Positions 31,538-43,700 of a stretch of DNA of 64,000 nt are shown one piece after another. The DNA comes from Pararge aegeria (lineage: Eukaryota; Arthropoda; Insecta; Lepidoptera; Nymphalidae): NCBI RefSeq assembly GCF_905163445.1, contig NC_053189.1:12542001-12606000 (forward strand). The letters run 5' to 3'. The position numbers and the translations under genes are program-made. The notes beneath the pieces are model-generated. The model had not been told where the DNA came from and did not search any database. It worked only from the letters and a program-made list of their open reading frames with translations. Each line of letters opens with the position of its first letter. The stretch's first letter is position 1.

Positions 31538-33109
31538 AATTATTATGTTTCTTGCATGCTGAACTAACTGTATACTTTATTCATACAACAACTTGGTTTG
31601 GAACATAATATAATAACAGCTTTAGTTTCGGAGGTGGGCGTGGCGGCTGGAACGCAGTTTTAAACTTTTCCTGACGCCATCGTCTCTATTGTTATTGATC
31701 CAATGTAATCTGATCATAATTAAAAAAAATATATATTTTTATAAGTTACTCCTATGACCTAATAACAAAAAATTGACAGTTAATGTGATACTCTATACCC
31801 ACATATTATATGCAACGAAACGCATATAATAAATAAGGTATATTCGTACGTACCTAAAGGTTGTAGTACCCAGGTGGCAAAAATTTAGAAATTTTACTCA
31901 GAAAAGTGTATGCAGTAAATAATGAGGTTTCTTTAGACTATGCTTCATTGTGCTGGGTAAAAAATAACCGTTTTTCTTCAAAGTTTAACGAGGTAGGTAC
32001 TATCAACTTTATGAAGGTGTAAAGTTTAGTTTTCAGTTAGTTAGTGTGCGTAATTATTTAGCGGCGGTAGTTAGTTTTAATGTTATTTTCTTTGTTCAAG
32101 TAATTGTTAAGTGTCTTTGTTTGTTTAATGGATATTTATATAATCTCCTGTTTGCAACTTATTATGTGTGAATTAACGTGGGTCATCTTTTTAATTTATT
32201 AGGTAAGTACCTGTTAGTAAAAGATGTGAAAGCGATAAATTATAATGTACACAACATTATAATTTACAGATAGGATAGAACTGGTTGTCTGTGGTTTGGT
32301 TGTTGTGTTTATCTCACCTTTGGCAAATCTTCATTCAGCATATTAAGTTTAATATTTTAATATATTTTCTATGAAATTTAACGTTTTTAAATGTTTTTTT
32401 TTAAGTTTTTAAGTACTTATTTTCACATACATACAGATTTTTAAAAGGAGAGACAAACATCGGGTAGATACCTACTCGTATCTGCATAATAATTACGTAT
32501 TTTAAAACAGACCCAGTTAAATTCATCCTAGAATGGTGTTACTGATTATATTGATAAATCCTTGTATAGTTGGAAACATACATAATGGATTACTTACCTA
32601 CAGTATAAACACGTACAGCTGTCGACGTATTTTCTTATCAACGCACATTATTGTAACCTTTAACAGATTACAATCACCTTTGATTATGATTTGTACTTAC
32701 AGTTACATAGTAATAATAAAATAAGCCTCTCTCAATAATACTGATACTTCTTATGCGCTTATCTTTGAAAAATAATAAAGATTCCTTAATATTATAAGGT
32801 ATCGTTTATATCCTATTAAAAATATTAAAATAAAATGATAGTTTAAGATGGAGGTATCCTTATGTGATTGACATCCAATAATCTCACTCGAAACGTTTCT
32901 GATAAAACAACTCACTATTGCTTTCCATCAGCTATGGTAGTCTAAATACTCATATAAAAAGAATTAACTGCTTACTAAAGCTAACATTAGTAAGTACAAC
33001 CTCGGCTCTTGCTGTTTGAGAAAATCCTTAAATATATTCAAGAGTAGATAAGGTAGACAATAAAAAGTGCTATTAATTTCAGCTGAACGTATCTTTTACT
33101 TAAATCCTT
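31538..33109. other. AT-rich non-coding stretch with one small hairpin
   Basis: A perfect 13-bp inverted repeat (TAAATTATAATGT at 32236-32248, ACATTATAATTTA at 32254-32266) has a 5-base loop. Nothing else is supported. Confidence 0.45.
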
Positions 33110-36100
33110 GATCCGTCACGCTTCCCACTAATAAATCTGAAGGTACCCTCCCTGAGCATAAATAAGGTGGATCTCGTTAAAAGTTGCGGTAAAAAACCGT
33201 ATATTTTCCGGTATTTTTAAACCAAGGCGTTCCCCTTAAGAAGGCTTCCGGTTTCATAAATATGTAGATATTCGTTCACCTGGGCCAAAGTTAAGCGGCC
33301 AAATTTAGTGAGCCAATTTATCCCAATAGAAACACTGTAAATACAGTACGCATCTTTTCCGAAAAAGATTTGCGATCCGGCGTGCTTTCGCATAAGTAGC
33401 CTTCCACTGTTTTGCACATATATCCCGTTGGCAATTTGTTCTTATCTGATAGTGAGGGTGTTTAAAGCTGAAACACGAAAATTATAGGCTGAAGTTTTAA
33501 TAATAAGATTTCCGAAATAATGTATAGTGTCGTATAGTTACGTATGACACATTCTTTACGACAAAAATACGCGACTGTCGCGACAGTAGGTACCTACTTG
33601 AGGAAATGCTTCTGGATTATTCGCGATAGTCGTGCAGCTAGTAGGTACTTATTACATTTAATAAGTCACATAATAAATAAGCCTACCTTTATATGATTCT
33701 AAGTAAATAACATAAAGTACCTACTATGACAATAATACACCATCCTTTAAAGATTCCAAGCTTTTGCGGATTGACTCAAAACGTTATAATTTAAAGTTAG
33801 AAGCGATTTATTAAGTTTGTTTTTAATATTATACAAGCTAGTAACTCCACCTATTTGCAGATCTTCAATGAACATGATGTAAACCGACCAACAATGCATT
33901 CTGTAGCGTTTTGTCTTTTATGATGTCGTAGAATAATTATTACCTAGTTGACGACTACGTAACAGCGATCTAATTAAAAGCAAAATAGATAATGCAATTA
34001 TCTCATTACTCATTAATTACTCAAACACTGCTTGATAAGTAACAATATTGTCTAACAACACTTGTCATAAAACATAAAGTATTACATTCCTGATAAATTA
34101 ATATTTATTGCTTGTTATTAAAATAATAAATCACTCTGCTTGTTTATTTTAATATTTTATTGAATTTCTTTACTTTTTCATCAATATTTATCTAATAAGC
34201 TTTTACATTAAATAATAAATTAAATTAAAGATTGTTTATTTCAATAGAATTATCAAAGGAGATATTTTAAGCTTTCATGCATATAATTTTTCATTATTGT
34301 TGGGTTAACCTAAAGCTACAATGATCCCTAACCCAGAATATCTAAATAACACAACATCAATATGTCTAGTTCCACTAGTAAATTCATTTAAAAATTTTAT
34401 TATAATATATGTTAAAATACTATTCAGAAGTGGGATCTAGTTATAAAAATCCGCGTCTCTAGTCCTATCCAAACAATAAACGCAAACGGTATAATATCAT
34501 CTGTTTATTTATTTAAATGATTTGTTGGCGGTGCTATAAAATATTATAGAAAAAAAATGTTATGAATTTAAAATGCGAGCATCAATCAGATGTCCAATTA
34601 AATCTATTTTCAGTGGCCACGCATAACGCCTCTTGGCTCACTCAAGCTACAATTTACTCAGCACTCTATACAAAATCTACATTATCTCATTCGCACATTA
34701 CATAACTTTGAAACACAGGTGTTAAAAGCGTATTACAGCTAACAAACAGGCGTTAAGCTTCGCGATTCGGCAGGCCAGGGCTTGGCGGAATTGTTGAAGA
34801 TTAGTCCGCGGACTTATGGATAATAATATTAATATTTCAACCCGAGTTTTAGGTGCGACTTAATTATGTTTTAATATGGCTTTTGAGGACCTGGAAAACT
34901 TTGGGAAATTGACTATAGTTTAGTCCTCCGTTGTTAGCTGGAAACAAAGAGTCTAACTATTTTAAAAAGTGAGAGTGAAAATTCGAAATGAAATTGTTAT
35001 ATTATATTCACAAATCATAGTTTTGGTTTCCTTCGTTAAGGTCCGTTATTCTACAATGTAACTGACAGATATTGCTGTCCAGTTGCAAACATCCTGATAG
35101 CTATACAAAGATTTTGACGAGTGCTCAACCGCCACTGTCAAATCATGTATGGAAATGACTAGTTAGTAACCTGTCATTACACAATACAGCAACAGTTTAA
35201 CTTGACGGACTCGTTAGGAAGAGATTGCTTAAACAATGAAACCGTGTTTGCATACCGACGGTTATGAAATATTATTATTATACGTGGTTTTCTTTGTGAT
35301 GAAGTCATGTGTATATATTGAAGTGTATCATTTATTCTATCTTAATCTTTAATATTGGTAATATCTAAACATAACTGGAACTGCAAATTGTTGCAGTTAT
35401 TTGTTGCAGAGGTTAAAAAATTGAAGTAAAAAAAAAACGTTTCGCGTGTTGCAACGAAGCCAATGTCGAAGATAATCAGGTCGATCAAGCCTCAATCATC
35501 AGATTATTTATACCAAGTAGGTACCTATATCTAGGAAAACTAAGAAAAAGTTGAGCAACATTCACCTAATTATCCCATAATACGCATCACACGACTAACA
35601 TGTGAGCTCATAAAGGCGTGCCAAGTTTTTCTCAGAACTTAATCAATAATGTGAAGTAGTATTGAAAAGCGCGCAAGTGCTAACTGCATTTACACACGCC
35701 AGCTCATGTGCTATCACGAATGCCTTTTTACACCTGAGAAATGCTAAAAAGGTACGAAATTCTGATTGTTTATGTTTTTAGACTTGGTCTCAAACAAATT
35801 AAAAGCAATCGATAAATAAAATCTTGTTTAAGGAGATATTGTTTTAGCTCTGGTAAAGAAATAAATATTTTGCGTTTGAATCCGCAGTTTCTTATTGCAA
35901 TGTTTTGGAGTTTACAGGTGAAGAAGATAGATTATAGATAAACAAACCTAGATTAAAAAGAGTAATCTTACAATTTCAAATAAAACAAGAAGCGCTGTAA
36001 TCTATCTTTTCGATGTCGAGAATCTTGTTAATGATGCTGGTAAAAAATACTTAGACAAAGAAAAATCGCTTCAAAGTTTCAATCAATCAATGTATATTGT

Positions 36101-36833
36101 ACAGTTCGTGTCACGTGAAAAGGGTATTGGTAGTCAAATGTGAGCGCTATTTAATATTATACATGTGAAGATATTCAGATGTTATTTCTTAAAATATAAA
36201 ATGTTTAAATAAAAGATTTTAGTAGCAAGCAGGATGTAAAGAGTAAGGGATAAAGAATTCTTTAATTGAGTCTGAGTCTTTTTAATTTTAAGCTTATCCT
36301 GCCGGACCCTTTGGTATATGGAAATGTGTAACCTGGTATATTTCTATATTCTATAGAACAACTCTCATTTTAGTTATATATTTCAGTCCCGTGGGAATAC
36401 AGAAAAGTCACGCTGAATGTTGCGTTCATAACTTTATTAAGCCTTAGTATTAGATAGGTAAACTTCAGCGGGTATTTATAGTACTAAGCAATATGTAGAT
36501 AGAAATATAAGTGTAATATTTGTATTTGTATAAATTACGCAATGCGTTATTGGACCAGCAGTCACAACTCTTTTTACGTGACACGAGTTATTACTATATT
36601 TTCTGTACCACGAAATAAATGTACCGAAAAATTAGATAGATATACCTACCGCATAATTGGTAGCAGCTAGTCATGTTATCCATTAAAAAACTGTGTAGTT
36701 TATTCTCTGACCCCAAAATATATGGCATATATATTATGTAGTTACTTAGACATACGTTTTGTGACTCTATGTGATTTCCTCTACTACTTAAGCAAGCGAG
36801 ATTATCTTGTTTATCCTTTCGTAATGCTAGCGA
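33110..36833. other. Long, mostly AT-rich non-coding stretch
   Basis: Slightly GC-richer DNA at 33110-33430 has a minus frame with no recognised product. Two abutting palindromes, CTGTCGCGACAG (33575-33586) and GTAGGTACCTAC (33586-33597), are visible. 33700-36800 is very AT-rich and featureless to the eye. Confidence 0.45.
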
Positions 36834-36990
36834 ACTTTGACAATTTTCCTGACGCACGATATCTACCGGGCCGGTCCGGTTTGCGTTTTCGTTAATTCTG
36901 CGTACAGCCGGGCCCGTTTGAATTTGCATTTTGCACGCGTGATAAGTGGGCCGGATTACACGGGATTCCAACCAACAGCCTCTGTTTGTT
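36834..36990. promoter_or_regulatory. GC-rich unique block
   Basis: Contains CCGGGCCGGTCCGGTTTGCG, GCCGGGCCCGTTTGAATTTG and GGGCCGGATTACACGGGATT. It includes a GGATTA homeodomain-type (Otx/Bicoid class) core. It overlaps the start of the window's longest open frame (36594-36971, minus), which is not accepted as a gene because its second half is AT-driven. Candidate regulatory block. Confidence 0.3.
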
Positions 36991-38478
36991 CTGAAATAAA
37001 GGGCTGTTAAACTTTTTTCATGGTAATTTGGGTCACCTTCAGGAGTAACGATCGTTGTAAATTTGTTTAAGTAGGCTTAGGTCCATCTCGTTAAAATTTG
37101 AAATGCTCATGCTTAGCTAATTTTGTTAAATTTTTTTCTTTAACATCGTTTGGACTGATAATATTGTTAGGTTTATACTCGCACAATCACAGACACAGAC
37201 ACACACACACACCCATTCATGCTGTTGTGAGTATCGTAACTGATTGTTTTGTATATATTGTACTTGCACTTATTACTTCATTGCCACAGGTAAGATTGGT
37301 TAAGATAAACCAATAACCAAAATAATTTATAACGCTGTTGGATTACTAATGAATAACTAAATAAATAAATAAGGTTTTATTGAACGGATAAAATTTCAAC
37401 TATAGTTTGGTACGGTGAAATATTTAGTAGGTATGGATGGCCTTTTTAAAAATAATTTTATGTTGTTATTTTTACTATGTTACCATAAACTAACATAGTA
37501 AGAATAATATATTTGTAGCTAGTTTATCACAATAAATAGACATCACTTTATAGCAGTTAAGGTTTAAGGTTTTTTGCAATCATCAGGGGCGCTGGGGAAA
37601 TCCTGTTTTTAAACCTACGACTTTTTTGCATTTTGAACAGTTGTTACCTACTGTTTCTGTCAGTTTAAACCTCAATAATATTTTCACCAAAATTGTACAT
37701 TTATAAGAACAGTAAAGTGTTTAAGAATTCTCATACCTAATAAATGAAAAAAAAAGTTGTAAAATTCTATCACAACTGCACAATTTGTTTGCCAAGTCTA
37801 TAAAAAATGCGACGACAAAAAAATTTGTAGTTGTAAAATATGATGTCCACTAAGAAAAGTCATAGGAAGTAGGATATATTCCCCCATCCCTTGATTAATG
37901 CACCACCACAAATGCAGCCCGGCTGACTTCCAAAATTTCCCCACTAAATCTCGCCTTTCGTTGCGCTTCTTTTGCCCGGGAAGACTTGGCAGCGTATTTT
38001 ATCTCTGTAATGCAAGCTTTGCACTGTAAGTAAATAGAGAATATACGGGTACATTATATTCTTGGAGAGGTCTATCGCGCCAGAGATATTTAAACGATCA
38101 GGAATCTTATGTGAAGTGGCATTCAAATTACATAACATTTTGAGATATCTGCCTATATCTACCTACAATGGGATGATCTAGCACATCGATCTATGATTTA
38201 TTGTGAATAGGTATTTACCTAATCCCGAAGGAAACTAAAAATTATGTTGATATCAAGAGCTGTGTGAGCTTATCAAACTGTTAAGTAGGTTTTACTTTTT
38301 GTTAACAGAAACATAGGACTTTTATACAGTTTTATACCTTCTATTTATTTCTTTACGGGTACATCGAGACAGAGACCACATCTTGGAATACCTACAGGAT
38401 AATTTCAGCCCGGAAAACATACAGTTCCCGCAAATAACGAACTAGGACAAAGTCGCGGTTAATAGGTAGGTATTTGAC
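36991..38478. other. Non-coding stretch with a CA tract and a composite splice site
   Basis: A short (CA)-rich tract at about 37188-37212. At 37276-37295, a pyrimidine-biased run ends CCACAG and continues GTAAGA, so the same AG/GT junction reads as an acceptor followed at once by a donor. No gene supported. Confidence 0.4.
37276..37295 (+). promoter_or_regulatory. Candidate recursive splice site (weak)
   Basis: TTCATTGCCACAG joined to GTAAGA (junction 37289/37290). Recursive or 'ratchet' splice sites in long insect introns have this form: pyrimidine tract, CAG, GTAAGT. The pyrimidine tract here is short. Confidence 0.2.
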
Positions 38479-38752
38479 GGCCGACTGGCGCAGTGGGCAG
38501 CGAACCTGCTTTCTGAGTCCAAGGCCGTGGGTTCGATTCCCACAACTGGAAAATGTTTGTGTGATGAGCATTAAGTGTTTTTCAGTGTCTGGGTGTTTAT
38601 ATGTATTTTCTAAGTATTTATGTATATATAATTCATAAAAATATTCATCAGTCATCTCAGTACCCATAACACAAGCTACGCTTACTTTGGGGCTAGGTGG
38701 CGATGTGTGTATTGTCGTAGTATATTTATTTATTATTTATTATTTATTTATT
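38479..38752 (+). mobile_element. SINE-B, best-preserved copy
   Basis: GGCCGACTGGCGCAGTGGGC head with A box TGGCGCAGTGG (38486-38496) and B box GGTTCGATTCC (38530-38540), in good tRNA spacing. The body follows: ACTGGAAAATGTTTGTGTGA, AGTGTTTTTCAGTGTCTGGG, ACAAGCTACGCTTACTTTGG. The tail is GTGTGTATTGTCGTAGTATA plus TTTATTATT repeats. It is the reference for the other SINE-B copies. It resembles Metulj-type butterfly SINEs from memory; no comparison was run. Confidence 0.9.
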
Positions 38753-40630
38753 AGTCTTAAAAACCGGAACCGACGCCTTAACTTGCTCTCCCGTTAAAGA
38801 ATCAATTTTTGCAAATCCAGGCTGTCAGGCAATGATAATTTCTCGACTGAAAACCTACCAAGTGTAAAACTATTATAAACTTTTGTGTGCTGTATAAAAT
38901 TCAACAACTGTGCCATTTCCTTTGGAAATGTTTATCTCCCTGCGTTGCCTACTGTACCTACCTACTATTTAGGATTCAGAACGATTCAGCGCTACGTCCA
39001 ACTTTCACAATATCGCACTATTGCACTCCGAGTTTTATCTCCATCTTTAACTTCAAAACTACTAAGAATATTTAACGGCCCCGTATAAACGGTGGAAGAA
39101 AAATTATTTTTCTTATTAAAAATCTCTGTATCTTTTTAATTTATTTTTCTCAACTTTGACAAAATATTTTACATTTAATAAGTAAACACCACCGTAGGGT
39201 AAACTTAATAATCTGAGTCCACATTAATTTAGTATTAAGCTAGATACATACGTATTAAAAAAAAATGATTAAACGATGTCTCTAACTCTCTATTAGTTAT
39301 CATCTTAATACTATGAATCTAAATAAATTCATACATTTTTAAATAGTAGGTAGGTACGAAGTAGCAATAAGGCTTTGTCTCTATTTTATTAGGTGTAGGT
39401 ACAACTACCTACCAATTAAATTCTAATATTTAATAAGGTAAAAGACATCGCCTTATCTTAACATGTTAATCATATTTAATTCAATATTTACATAGTTGTA
39501 GACCAGGTACCTTTTAGCTATTCCTTCCTACTAAGTTTATAACTATGAGGTAGTAAGTTATCTGTCTACTCGATAAATTGAATCATAACACCATCCTACC
39601 AACATAACAGGTAGGAAAGTGTACCTACTATACTTACCTACTTTATTAAAAACTGAAAAGACATTTACAGAGTTACGATGTTAGAAATATATCAGATAAA
39701 ACCTTATATTTATTTCATTAGTAAAATAATATATGTACTAAATATTTGTGTTGAGTTTTATCGAATAATATGAGTGTTATCATTCAAATTGGTAGGTTAA
39801 TAAAAATTAAAAATAATTATTATTAACCTAACTAGGTACCTATTAACCATTTTTTTTATCTTGTATTTAAAATATTTTATTATGTAGAATAGATAGATAT
39901 GTAGATAGGTAATAAGTAATTTTGGCGTATATCAAAGTCGCACATGGGACTATCGCGCCTGCGCTATAGCGCCCGACGGGTTTAACTATCCGTCGGTGTT
40001 AAAACTAGAGTAGGAACATAAATAGGTTTTAGAAAATTGATTTATTATTTTGTGTTCTTAATCAAATAAAAATACCTACAAATTGTTGTTTAATAGGTTT
40101 AAAATTATTTCATGATCAGATAATTGAGAATCTTCTTAAACGCCACTTTAGATTTTTATTGATGCATGAAATAATTCTGTTTAAGAATTGAAAAATTAAT
40201 GTAGAAATACATCATTAAAACGTTTTACAAAATACTAAAACATATTTAACTTTCGGAACTCAAGTTTTTACCTTTTGTATGCTAAATAGAGGGGTCCATT
40301 TAAAGTTAGGTTATCAAGTCAACATTTACCAAAGTTGAATCTTATAAGAAATTGAATATATTAATTTCACGGTCAATAGAGAATATACCTACGGTAAGAT
40401 TATGAAATTATTTATTTAGAAATACTACATAAAATCATTCAAAACAAACAAAACACTGTCTGAACATAGCGCTGAATAGCTTTCTATGGAGTTTAACCTA
40501 AATTCACTCACAACATCAAGGATTCTGCTTTTACGTGATACTTGCCTCAAGAATAAACTTAAACACGGAATCACGCACTAATTTCACATCGAATTAACCA
40601 TGAAAACATTTATTAATTGGGAAAAACTCA
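38753..40630. other. AT-rich non-coding stretch
   Basis: A small dyad TAGGTTAATAA (39793-39803) / TTATTAACCTA (39820-39830). A GC-rich spot near 39944-40003 has a CCGACGG..CCGTCGG dyad and GCGCTATAGCGC. No gene. Confidence 0.4.
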
Positions 40631-40936
40631 CAAAAACAATACGGAAAGCGTCATGACGCGTCCTTCGCATTTGTTCAGATAGGTGGCGGGTCGATCGCGT
40701 CATTCAACATGGCGATGGTTTCCCGCGCTGTCATTGGCTGACGCTCAGAGCACAGTGAAGTTGCTTCGAGTGAGCGAGCGGGTTAGATTTATGTGATGTT
40801 AAAGCGTTGATGAAAGACGGAAGATATGTTCGAGGGATAGCACATTCGTATGCCGGCGGCGTTCCGAACCGGTTTCGTCAGAGGCGTTTACAGTGTGCGT
40901 ATCGTATGTGCCGCGCTATGTAGAGTCCGTAGTCAG
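40631..40936 (+). promoter_or_regulatory. Promoter-like GC-rich block
   Basis: Within 32 bp lie AACATGGCGA (40706-40715, YY1-like), TTTCCCGC (40719-40726, E2F-like) and ATTGG (40733-40737, inverted CCAAT), a combination common at ubiquitously active promoters. The block stays GC-rich to about 40930 and has no long open frame. CAG/GTAGAG at 40936/40937 could be a first-exon donor, followed 94 bases later by a good acceptor. The transcript orientation is inferred from those splice signals; a minus-strand promoter is equally possible from the motifs alone. Confidence 0.35.
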
Positions 40937-41004
40937 GTAGAGCGCTATTTATAATGACGTATTGGACTCAGCTCGCATTGGTACGAAACAAAAACTGATT
41001 TTTT

Positions 41005-41036
41005 AATTAATTTTTTTATTTGTTTTACAGGTAAAT
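41005..41036 (+). promoter_or_regulatory. Strong acceptor / possible recursive splice site
   Basis: A T-rich tract (TTTTTTTATTTGTTTTACAG) ends in ACAG at 41030 and is followed by GTAAAT. It may be the acceptor of a short intron (40937-41030) or a recursive site where GTAAAT is used as the next donor. The downstream sequence has only a 4-codon frame from the nearest ATG, so any transcript would start non-coding. Confidence 0.3.
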
Positions 41037-41319
41037 ACACTATTGATGCGACATGTCGTCGAAATAGATAAGTACTTCAAATAAATAAATATAAAATTCT
41101 AGGATCTACCTACCTACTTTTTTTCGAGCCAATCTGCGAGATAAAAAGTAACTATAGCAAATGCGGCGATGAACTTTCAATCTACGTTTTAATACAAGTG
41201 CATATAAAGTAGCTTTACACATTTGGGACATTTTGCAATGAAGTAAAAAATTACTTTCTACTAATTTTTCACCTGTAACCAACAAATTTGAAATCAGAAA
41301 TGCCTGAACGATTTATTTA
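41037..41319. other. AT-rich spacer
   Basis: No feature seen. Confidence 0.4.
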
Positions 41320-41540
41320 TCATCATCGATCATCATCAATAGCCACTATAGATATATAACACCCCACTGCTGTTCTAAAGCCTCTCCCAACTGGAGAGAG
41401 CCCATAATCAACACGCTGCTGGGCAGACGGACTGGTGATCGCAGTAGATGTAGTGGTAGCACAAGGGAGATTGCTGCTCGTTGTCCGTTATATTCCCTTC
41501 GCCTCGTGAAGAGTAGGGTTCGGGGTGATGACATCTTTAT
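41320..41540. repeat. Dispersed repeat fragment
   Basis: CATCATCGATCATCATCAAT, then CACCCCACTGCTGTTCTAAA, CACGCTGCTGGGCAGACGGA, TGGTGATCGCAGTAG, and CCTTCGCCTCGTGAAGAGTA. The word set resembles known lepidopteran dispersed repeats. The 62-codon minus frame across it is not a gene. Confidence 0.45.
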
Positions 41541-41879
41541 ACCAATCTGCCGTTACTGTGGTAAGATGTGTTTAAAGCCATCCAACAAGCTCAACATCTC
41601 TTATTTATTAGGTAGGTATTCCTAATAAGACCAACATCAGCTGAATGATACTTACTTTTAGACATTCAATTGTGGGTATTATTATCTTTCATCAGCCACA
41701 CCCCAGACTAAATAAGCCAAGCGGAAGCGAGAATATGTAAAAAGAACAAAACAGGAATATGTCTCAGGCCCAGTGGGCTAAGATAAATTTATTTTGTCGT
41801 GTAACTAGCAATAAATATGCTAATTCAGCACTATAACGTCCGTATGTCGCCTGAGGCTCCGCCATTCAACGAGTGAAAA
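41541..41879. other. Non-coding stretch
   Basis: No supported feature. Confidence 0.4.
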
Positions 41880-42190
41880 AGATATCACAAAATTGCACTG
41901 CGCATTTCTCTTTTCAGTCATACAACCTTCGAGTGGTATTGTGCGAAAGGTTACTCTGTTTCTTTCAGTCGTCGGTCGTTTATTTTTCTCGCGGATTTAT
42001 TGAGATACGTCGTTTTGGCGTCGGTCCGTAGTTTTATCGACCTACGGCAACTACTAACCTAATAAATTTTGGTGTTTCGCTCACTGAATCCGCTGAACGA
42101 ATGCATCGTCCCAGATACGGGACGAGTGAGCGGGATTTGACTGTATCGATTTATTGGAACCGGTTGCAGAGTCACGACAAAAAGACAGAT
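41880..42190 (+). promoter_or_regulatory. Promoter-like block with TCAGTC initiators
   Basis: Two arthropod initiator-like TCAGTC sequences, at 41914-41919 and 41965-41970. About 27 bases after the second A is GGATTT, one mismatch from a downstream promoter element. The block is GC-elevated to about 42180 (CGACCTACGGCAACTAC, GTCCCAGATACGGGACGAGT). Motif-based only. Confidence 0.25.
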
Positions 42191-43029
42191 TTGACGTTTC
42201 ACAAGTGCTAACTTGAAATAAAATAAATTTTGATTACTTTCAAACTTTAACTTAACTTTTAAACCTGCATCTTAGTTTTACGTAAAAAGAGCGTTTCACG
42301 TAAGACTATTGCCCTGTACTATTTCTATAATGAGTGAGCGTTAAAATTATTATGGAAATAGTGTTTAGCTCGGCATAGTGGATAAAACAATATGCAATGC
42401 TCCACTGGGACCACGCCTCATCATTGGAGAAAGGAATATTAAGCTTTTAAACACTTCGCCAACACATTGCGTTGGTTGGCGAAGATATTTCAGACTCTTG
42501 CACGACGAATTCCAGTCATTACTAGATTATGACCTAGGCTGATGAGTTCGAGGCATTGAGGTAAATTTGGATATTGATTTTCAGTCAAAGTTTCTTATTT
42601 GAAGAAATGGACTTATATGTTTAGTAATCACGTTAGGACCCTGTTTACGTGAAATTTTTAAATTATAGGAACTTTACATAATATTTTGAATGTTTTATAG
42701 CCAGCCACTTAAACCACACGCAGGGCTTAAAACCATGATTTATGTAGTGCCTCTGTTCGGTATTCCTTTAAAATAAACTACTGAAATGCTTATGACTCCA
42801 GCACCGCGCATTTTTCAATAAGTATTTTAAAAATGCGTCAATTTTCTTTCGGCAGTCTGCAATCAACTTTAAGCTTATCAATGTAATAAGATCTTTATTC
42901 CAATAACGCTGAACGATAAGTTATATAATTCTGCAACTTAATTAAGATCGTGATATTTCAAATAAATCACGAATTCAGCGGCCAAATTAAAACAATGAAA
43001 ACCAATATTTAATTGATGGGCAAACCTTA
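42191..43029. other. Non-coding stretch with a 10-bp hairpin
   Basis: CTTCGCCAAC (42454-42463) and GTTGGCGAAG (42475-42484) form a perfect stem. The preceding TAGCTCGGCATAGTGGATAA is vaguely tRNA-like but no B box follows at proper distance. Confidence 0.4.
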
Positions 43030-43700
43030 ATTAACTTGTAGTTCGCCGGGTCGGCTCCGAGCCCCACAGATAAAAGAAGCCATCTGCATTTCGGTATTCA
43101 AATTATTTTTCAAACGTGTTCTTCGTTTTCAACTGGCGGGGAATTGACAAACATCGCTTTATCACACTCACTCTTGCGCAGGCCACATTCGTGTGACCAG
43201 CGCAACCCTTTGGCTCGGAACGCTCCGCTGCCGGAGGGTAATATAACATACGAACTCATATGGACCCAAAAAAAAAACGATACAAACGATGAGCATCACA
43301 AAAGTTTGCCTAAACTAACCTCGTTAAGAGATTTCTGGATAAAATAATACCGTTTTTCAGTATCGTCACGATTGTCCGGCCGATCGGATAGCTCGATCGC
43401 GGGTTTCATAACTACTGAGCTTTTTAAGCGTTTTGTATTCAAAATTCGAGTCATTTAAAACGGCCGGTGCACTGGGCGAGTGCTCGGAGAAAGTTAGCTT
43501 TGTTATGGTCAGGACAAAGGACATTATTTTTTTGAGACATTGCGCAAGAGAAAGTCGCGTTTGTTAGATAAAAAGCTTTTGTACTGAAATGGCCCAGACG
43601 GTTAACGGTTTCAAGTTTTTTAGTTTTCGAATAGCCAGACGATAGGCCGCTTGTGCTTGTTTGTGTGTGCAAATTTACATAAGAGTGTATTAGTTTAGTG
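43030..43700. promoter_or_regulatory. GC-elevated unique region
   Basis: Sub-blocks at 43040-43230 (CGGGTCGGCTCCGAGCCCCA, GCTCGGAACGCTCCGCTGCC) and 43370-43620 (GTCCGGCCGATCGGATAGCT). Short frames on both strands (43144-43347 +, 43451-43750 -) are not alike any family known to me and lack splice support. May be conserved non-coding DNA or unrecognised exon sequence. Confidence 0.3.

Noticed and set aside
36594..36971. Longest open frame in the list, 125 codons on the minus strand
   Set aside because: The second half is AT-driven (Ile/Tyr-rich) and the first half owes its openness to a GC-rich block. No family, donor or acceptor was seen.
38479..38550. Possible true tRNA gene in the SINE-B head
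   Set aside because: The same head plus a common 200-bp body and tail occurs several times here, so it is a SINE.
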